From Sipunculus nudus (taxonomy: Eukaryota; Annelida; Sipuncula; Golfingiida; Sipunculidae), in contig CM049314.1 in assembly GCA_026874595.1 (NCBI GenBank), forward strand, positions 14,376,729 through 14,440,728: DNA of 64,000 nt, written 5' to 3'. Under the pieces are notes generated by a model. The model ran no database searches. It was not told the DNA's origin and worked only from the letters and a program-made list of their open reading frames with translations. The position numbers and the translations under genes are program-made. This document shows positions 62,284 through 64,000 of the stretch, one piece after another; position 1 is the stretch's first letter; the number at the start of each line of letters is the position of its first letter.

Positions 62284-63675
62284 GTTAGTATGCTGTATGG
62301 ATAAATGGTACCACATATGAAAACCTTGTTCAAGGGTGGAGTGGGAAACCCAAGAAAAATAAGTTCTTCCCTTTTACTTAGTGTTCTCTTTGCATTCCTT
62401 CTACTAATCAAGTACACTAAACCACTGTTTGCTGTAGACCACCAACAGAAAATCTGTTTATCATTGGCATCATGCCAAGTGGGCAAAGTGTGTTATTGCC
62501 CAGGAATGCCCTGCTCTCATTAGTTCATTTTGGTTGAAACAGTGGTATAAGAATCCTGGCCTAGTGCCTACAGCTTCTGATGGTCCATGGCAAATGCTAC
62601 CATGCAGGCAGGGATTCAGTGAGATGAATTTAAAGGAATGCAACAAGAGCACCATGTAAAGAGTTTAGGTATGATGGGAGAGCAGAAGAAAATATGAATC
62701 CTACAGGATCACCTTGTAAAATTGACAAACAAAAGTTTATGCCATTAGAACTCTCACTTAATGTATAGTTGTACTGGGCATATATGTTTAGAAGGCCAAA
62801 GTTGGAGAAAACAATGATAAAAATATATATTTATTTTCAAAATATTAGAATAATCAGATTAGAAGGCAGTAAAATATCTCATTAAAATTAGATTTCCTTG
62901 TCATTTTATTTTCACCTAGCAAGACTATTATACTGTGAATCATGTCATCCTATGTAGAAAAGTTATGAACTTCACAATAAATGTAGAGTCCTAAGCTAAC
63001 AAGACATCTTTTGAGATTATATATCTGTATTATGTTGTATTTCTGTTTAGACTGCATCAGATCAATGCAGGATAGTACAACAAATATGAACTTATGCTTT
63101 CCAATAATTATGTTTAGCAAATGGTGTAACAACTTTGTATATTACTGATCAAATAATTAATAGTTGTTATCAAATTGAATGATTGATAACTTTTTATAAC
63201 ATTTTCTTTGCATAGTTACAACAGTAGGAATTACCAGTATGTGTAAAGTAAATACACCTTGAACACACACAAATCTTTGTGTGTTTGATAATACTATATA
63301 TTAAAATATAACTTTTTATATTATAATATTTAATGATATTAAACTCAATTACAGATCACGAAGTGTCAGCAGTGAATCATCACATTCAAGCAGATCAAAA
63401 GTAAAGAAGAAAGCAAAGAAATCATCTAAAAGTAAAAGAAGATCAAGATCCAGGAGTCATGACAGGTCAGGTCGAAGCAGCAGAAGGTCAAGCAGATCAA
63501 GGTCATATGAAAGGTCAAGAAGGAGATCCAGAAGCAGGTCAAGGTCATACGAAAGATCAAGAAGAAGGTCAAGAAGCAGGTCATATGAAAGGTCAAGAAG
63601 GTCAAGGAGCAGGTCAAGGAGACGATCAAGGTCATATGAGAGATCAAGAAGGTCAAGGTCAAGATCCAACAGCAG
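62213..63675 (+). CDS. SR-rich splicing-related protein, RSRC1-like, N-terminal part (two exons)
   Basis: Coding exon 1 is 62210-62283 and exon 2 is 63355-63675, split by a GT-AG intron of 1,071 bases. ATG 62213 has A at -3 and G at +4. The frame runs MGRYSDSDSDYNRKHKKKKK, then an Arg pair and Ser. Exon 1 ends in phase 2 (AG) and exon 2 supplies A, making Arg and keeping the frame open. Exon 2 encodes a 107-residue RS domain: a Lys-rich stretch (KVKKKAKKSSKSKRRSRS), then four copies of a SYERSRR-type repeat rich in RS dipeptides. It ends in phase 2 at AG|GTAAG, so its 321 bases can be skipped without shifting the frame. RS domains are phosphorylated by SR kinases and mediate contacts in nuclear splicing complexes. 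The MGR-S-D...-KKKK-RRRS start resembles RSRC1 (SRrp53). Other SR-related proteins remain possible because no RRM or C-terminal domain is within the window. Confidence 0.85.
62284..63354 (+). other. intron of the SR-rich gene, no CpG
   Basis: Starts GTTAGTATG and ends AATTACAG. Reading it through, I count no CpG dinucleotide in 1,071 bases. No repeat family or RNA is recognised. Confidence 0.85.
63355..63675 (+). other. RS-domain exon
   Basis: A coding minisatellite: words such as AGGTCAAGAAGG and TCAAGGTCATATGAAAGG repeat at irregular 27-60-base spacing. The Leu/Asp-rich minus-strand frame and the Gly/Gln-rich frame over it are shadows. Confidence 0.9.
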
Positions 63676-64000
63676 GTAAGATCAACATCAAAATTAAACT
63701 TAAAATTGTTTGTGAAACTAACTCTCATTTTTCAAACAATGTAATCTACTGATTGGGTGTTTCAAAAACATGTTATCTGATCCCCAGACCCGGAGGTGTG
63801 GCCACACTAGGTTTAATTGCATTTTGCCAGTGCTTTTGGTGATTCTGTCAGAGAAAAATTTTGTATGCCAGATAAATAAAAATAGTGACTTATTTCTTTT
63901 ATACTTTGTGACTGTAAAGCAGTGATTAGAGAACAAAACCTTTTTAAATGACCTGAGAGTCACCTGGACCTTATATTGGTCCATTTTGAGAACAAATATG
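63676..64000 (+). other. next intron of the SR-rich gene, truncated by window end
   Basis: Begins GTAAGATC. CpG is rare. The rest of the gene lies beyond 64000. Confidence 0.7.

Noticed and set aside
63426-63728. Leu/Asp-rich minus frames and a Gly/Gln-rich plus frame
   Set aside because: Shadows of the RS-domain exon.
1-64000. CRISPR arrays, bacterial operons, rRNA genes, replication origins
   Set aside because: The sequence is eukaryotic; repeats are tandem or inverted without regular unique spacers, and no rRNA-like stretch is recognised.

Overview
This is a 64-kb piece of an A+T-rich metazoan nuclear genome: GT-AG introns, RS-repeat coding exons, LINE, SINE, LTR and DNA-transposon remnants, and long (TA)n and (ATT)n microsatellites. 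The LINE C-terminal region, the tRNA-derived SINEs and the dispersed repeats remind me of marine lophotrochozoans (mollusc- or brachiopod-like). That is an inference from repeat style; no marker gene proves it.

Layout. From 1 to about 57.5 kb the window is essentially a gene desert with transposon debris. In order it holds: a possible hAT-like fragment (2.2-2.6 kb); a decayed minus-strand LINE 3' half (4.6-6.6 kb); a purine minisatellite (8.5-9.0 kb); a near-perfect 175-bp hairpin (15.8 kb); G-tract hAT-like elements, one with an exact 8-bp target-site duplication (TSD) at 20.3-20.8 kb; a solo LTR with 4-bp TSD and intact TATA box and poly(A) signals (22.8-23.5 kb); a minus-strand ORF that could be an exon (25.5 kb); a ~140-bp tandem array carrying GGTGGCGCCACC palindromes (31.7-32.7 kb); a pogo-like MITE (33.7 kb); a 0.8-1.05-kb tandem array with G-rich cores (39.7-42.7 kb); and an almost perfect 444-bp direct duplication (47.7-48.5 kb). 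The most striking object is a 3,245-bp foldback-like element at 53.3-56.5 kb. It has ~800-bp inverted arms, a perfect 9-bp TSD, and arrays of the palindrome CGCTGATCAGCG at its ends.

From 57.5 to 60.6 kb lies a composite repeat built on a ~683-bp tandem unit, flanked by a possible 7-bp TSD. From about 57.7 kb on, CpG dinucleotides become very rare; the 1,071-bp first coding intron of the terminal gene has none. That gene, on the plus strand, is the only confident host gene. It begins at ATG 62213 and encodes a lysine/arginine/serine-rich splicing-type protein, most like RSRC1, and runs off the window. A small CpG cluster at 60.56-60.79 kb is a candidate for its promoter or 5' exon, and a hAT-like element (61.07-61.89 kb) sits between the two.

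There is no operon or pathway logic here. The interest lies in the repeats, the possible regulatory palindromes and the CpG boundary.
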